In this document: positions 5,342 through 5,377 of the stretch, piece by piece
Position numbering within the stretch: the stretch's first letter is position 1
How the letters are laid out: the number at the start of each line of letters is the position of its first letter
DNA from: an uncultured Prevotella sp.
GTDB taxonomy: Bacteria > Bacteroidota > Bacteroidia > Bacteroidales > Bacteroidaceae
Reading direction: 5' to 3'
Assembly (NCBI GenBank): GCA_938018155.1
Contig: CALIIG010000247.1
Location: 1 to 5,377 of the forward strand
Length of the DNA stretch: 5,377 nt
The notes under the pieces: model-generated
Seen by the model: only the letters and a program-made list of their open reading frames with translations
Told to the model about the DNA's origin: nothing
The model's database searches: none
Made by a program: the position numbers and the translations under genes

Positions 5342-5377
5342 GCCTCTATGGTTACGTTGTTTTTTCTCTTTGTCTTT

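Noticed and set aside
5348..5377. ATG at 5348 followed by hydrophobic codons (MVTLFFLFVF) running off the right edge, a possible start of a membrane protein.
   Set aside because: Only ten codons are visible, there is no promoter match upstream, and it begins only 6 nt after the pyrH terminator T-tract. It cannot be supported from this window.

Overview
The window looks like ordinary chromosomal DNA of a Bacteroidota bacterium, most likely a Prevotella-like member of the Bacteroidales. This rests on three things: the promoter form (TTTG, 19-nt spacer, TAnnTTTG), A/T-rich start regions without Shine-Dalgarno sequences, and the look of the encoded proteins. The genus is an inference.

Layout. 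Positions 1-92 may hold the tail of a + strand gene entering from the left. Positions 93-402 are non-coding and carry two well-formed terminators, one per strand (242-275 on + and 339-367 on -), which close two convergent transcription units. A large secreted SGNH-type carbohydrate esterase, annotated in this family as sialate O-acetylesterase, runs on the - strand from 2406 to 403. Upstream of it lie a candidate promoter and a 12-bp perfect inverted repeat (2460-2498). Next on the - strand is tadA (2997-2548), the tRNA adenosine-34 deaminase. tadA diverges from yraN (3106-3489), and a 108-bp intergenic region holds two back-to-back, overlapping promoters.

yraN overlaps birA (3464-4264) by 26 nt, so the two very likely form one transcript. 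A 247-bp gap follows, built almost entirely of secondary structure: two small hairpins around the birA stop, then a 170-bp unit with 40-bp inverted ends made of AGGAGT-type repeats. pyrH (UMP kinase, 4512-5222) comes after that and is followed by two stem-loops, the second a good + strand terminator.

Four genes are housekeeping or widely conserved: tRNA wobble modification, a nuclease-fold protein of unknown role, biotinylation, and pyrimidine nucleotide synthesis. They share no single pathway. The esterase is a separate accessory function in polysaccharide or glycan use. I see no mobile-element gene, CRISPR array, tRNA, rRNA, defence system or biosynthetic cluster. The most unusual element is the inverted-repeat unit between birA and pyrH; the second is the inverted repeat upstream of the esterase.
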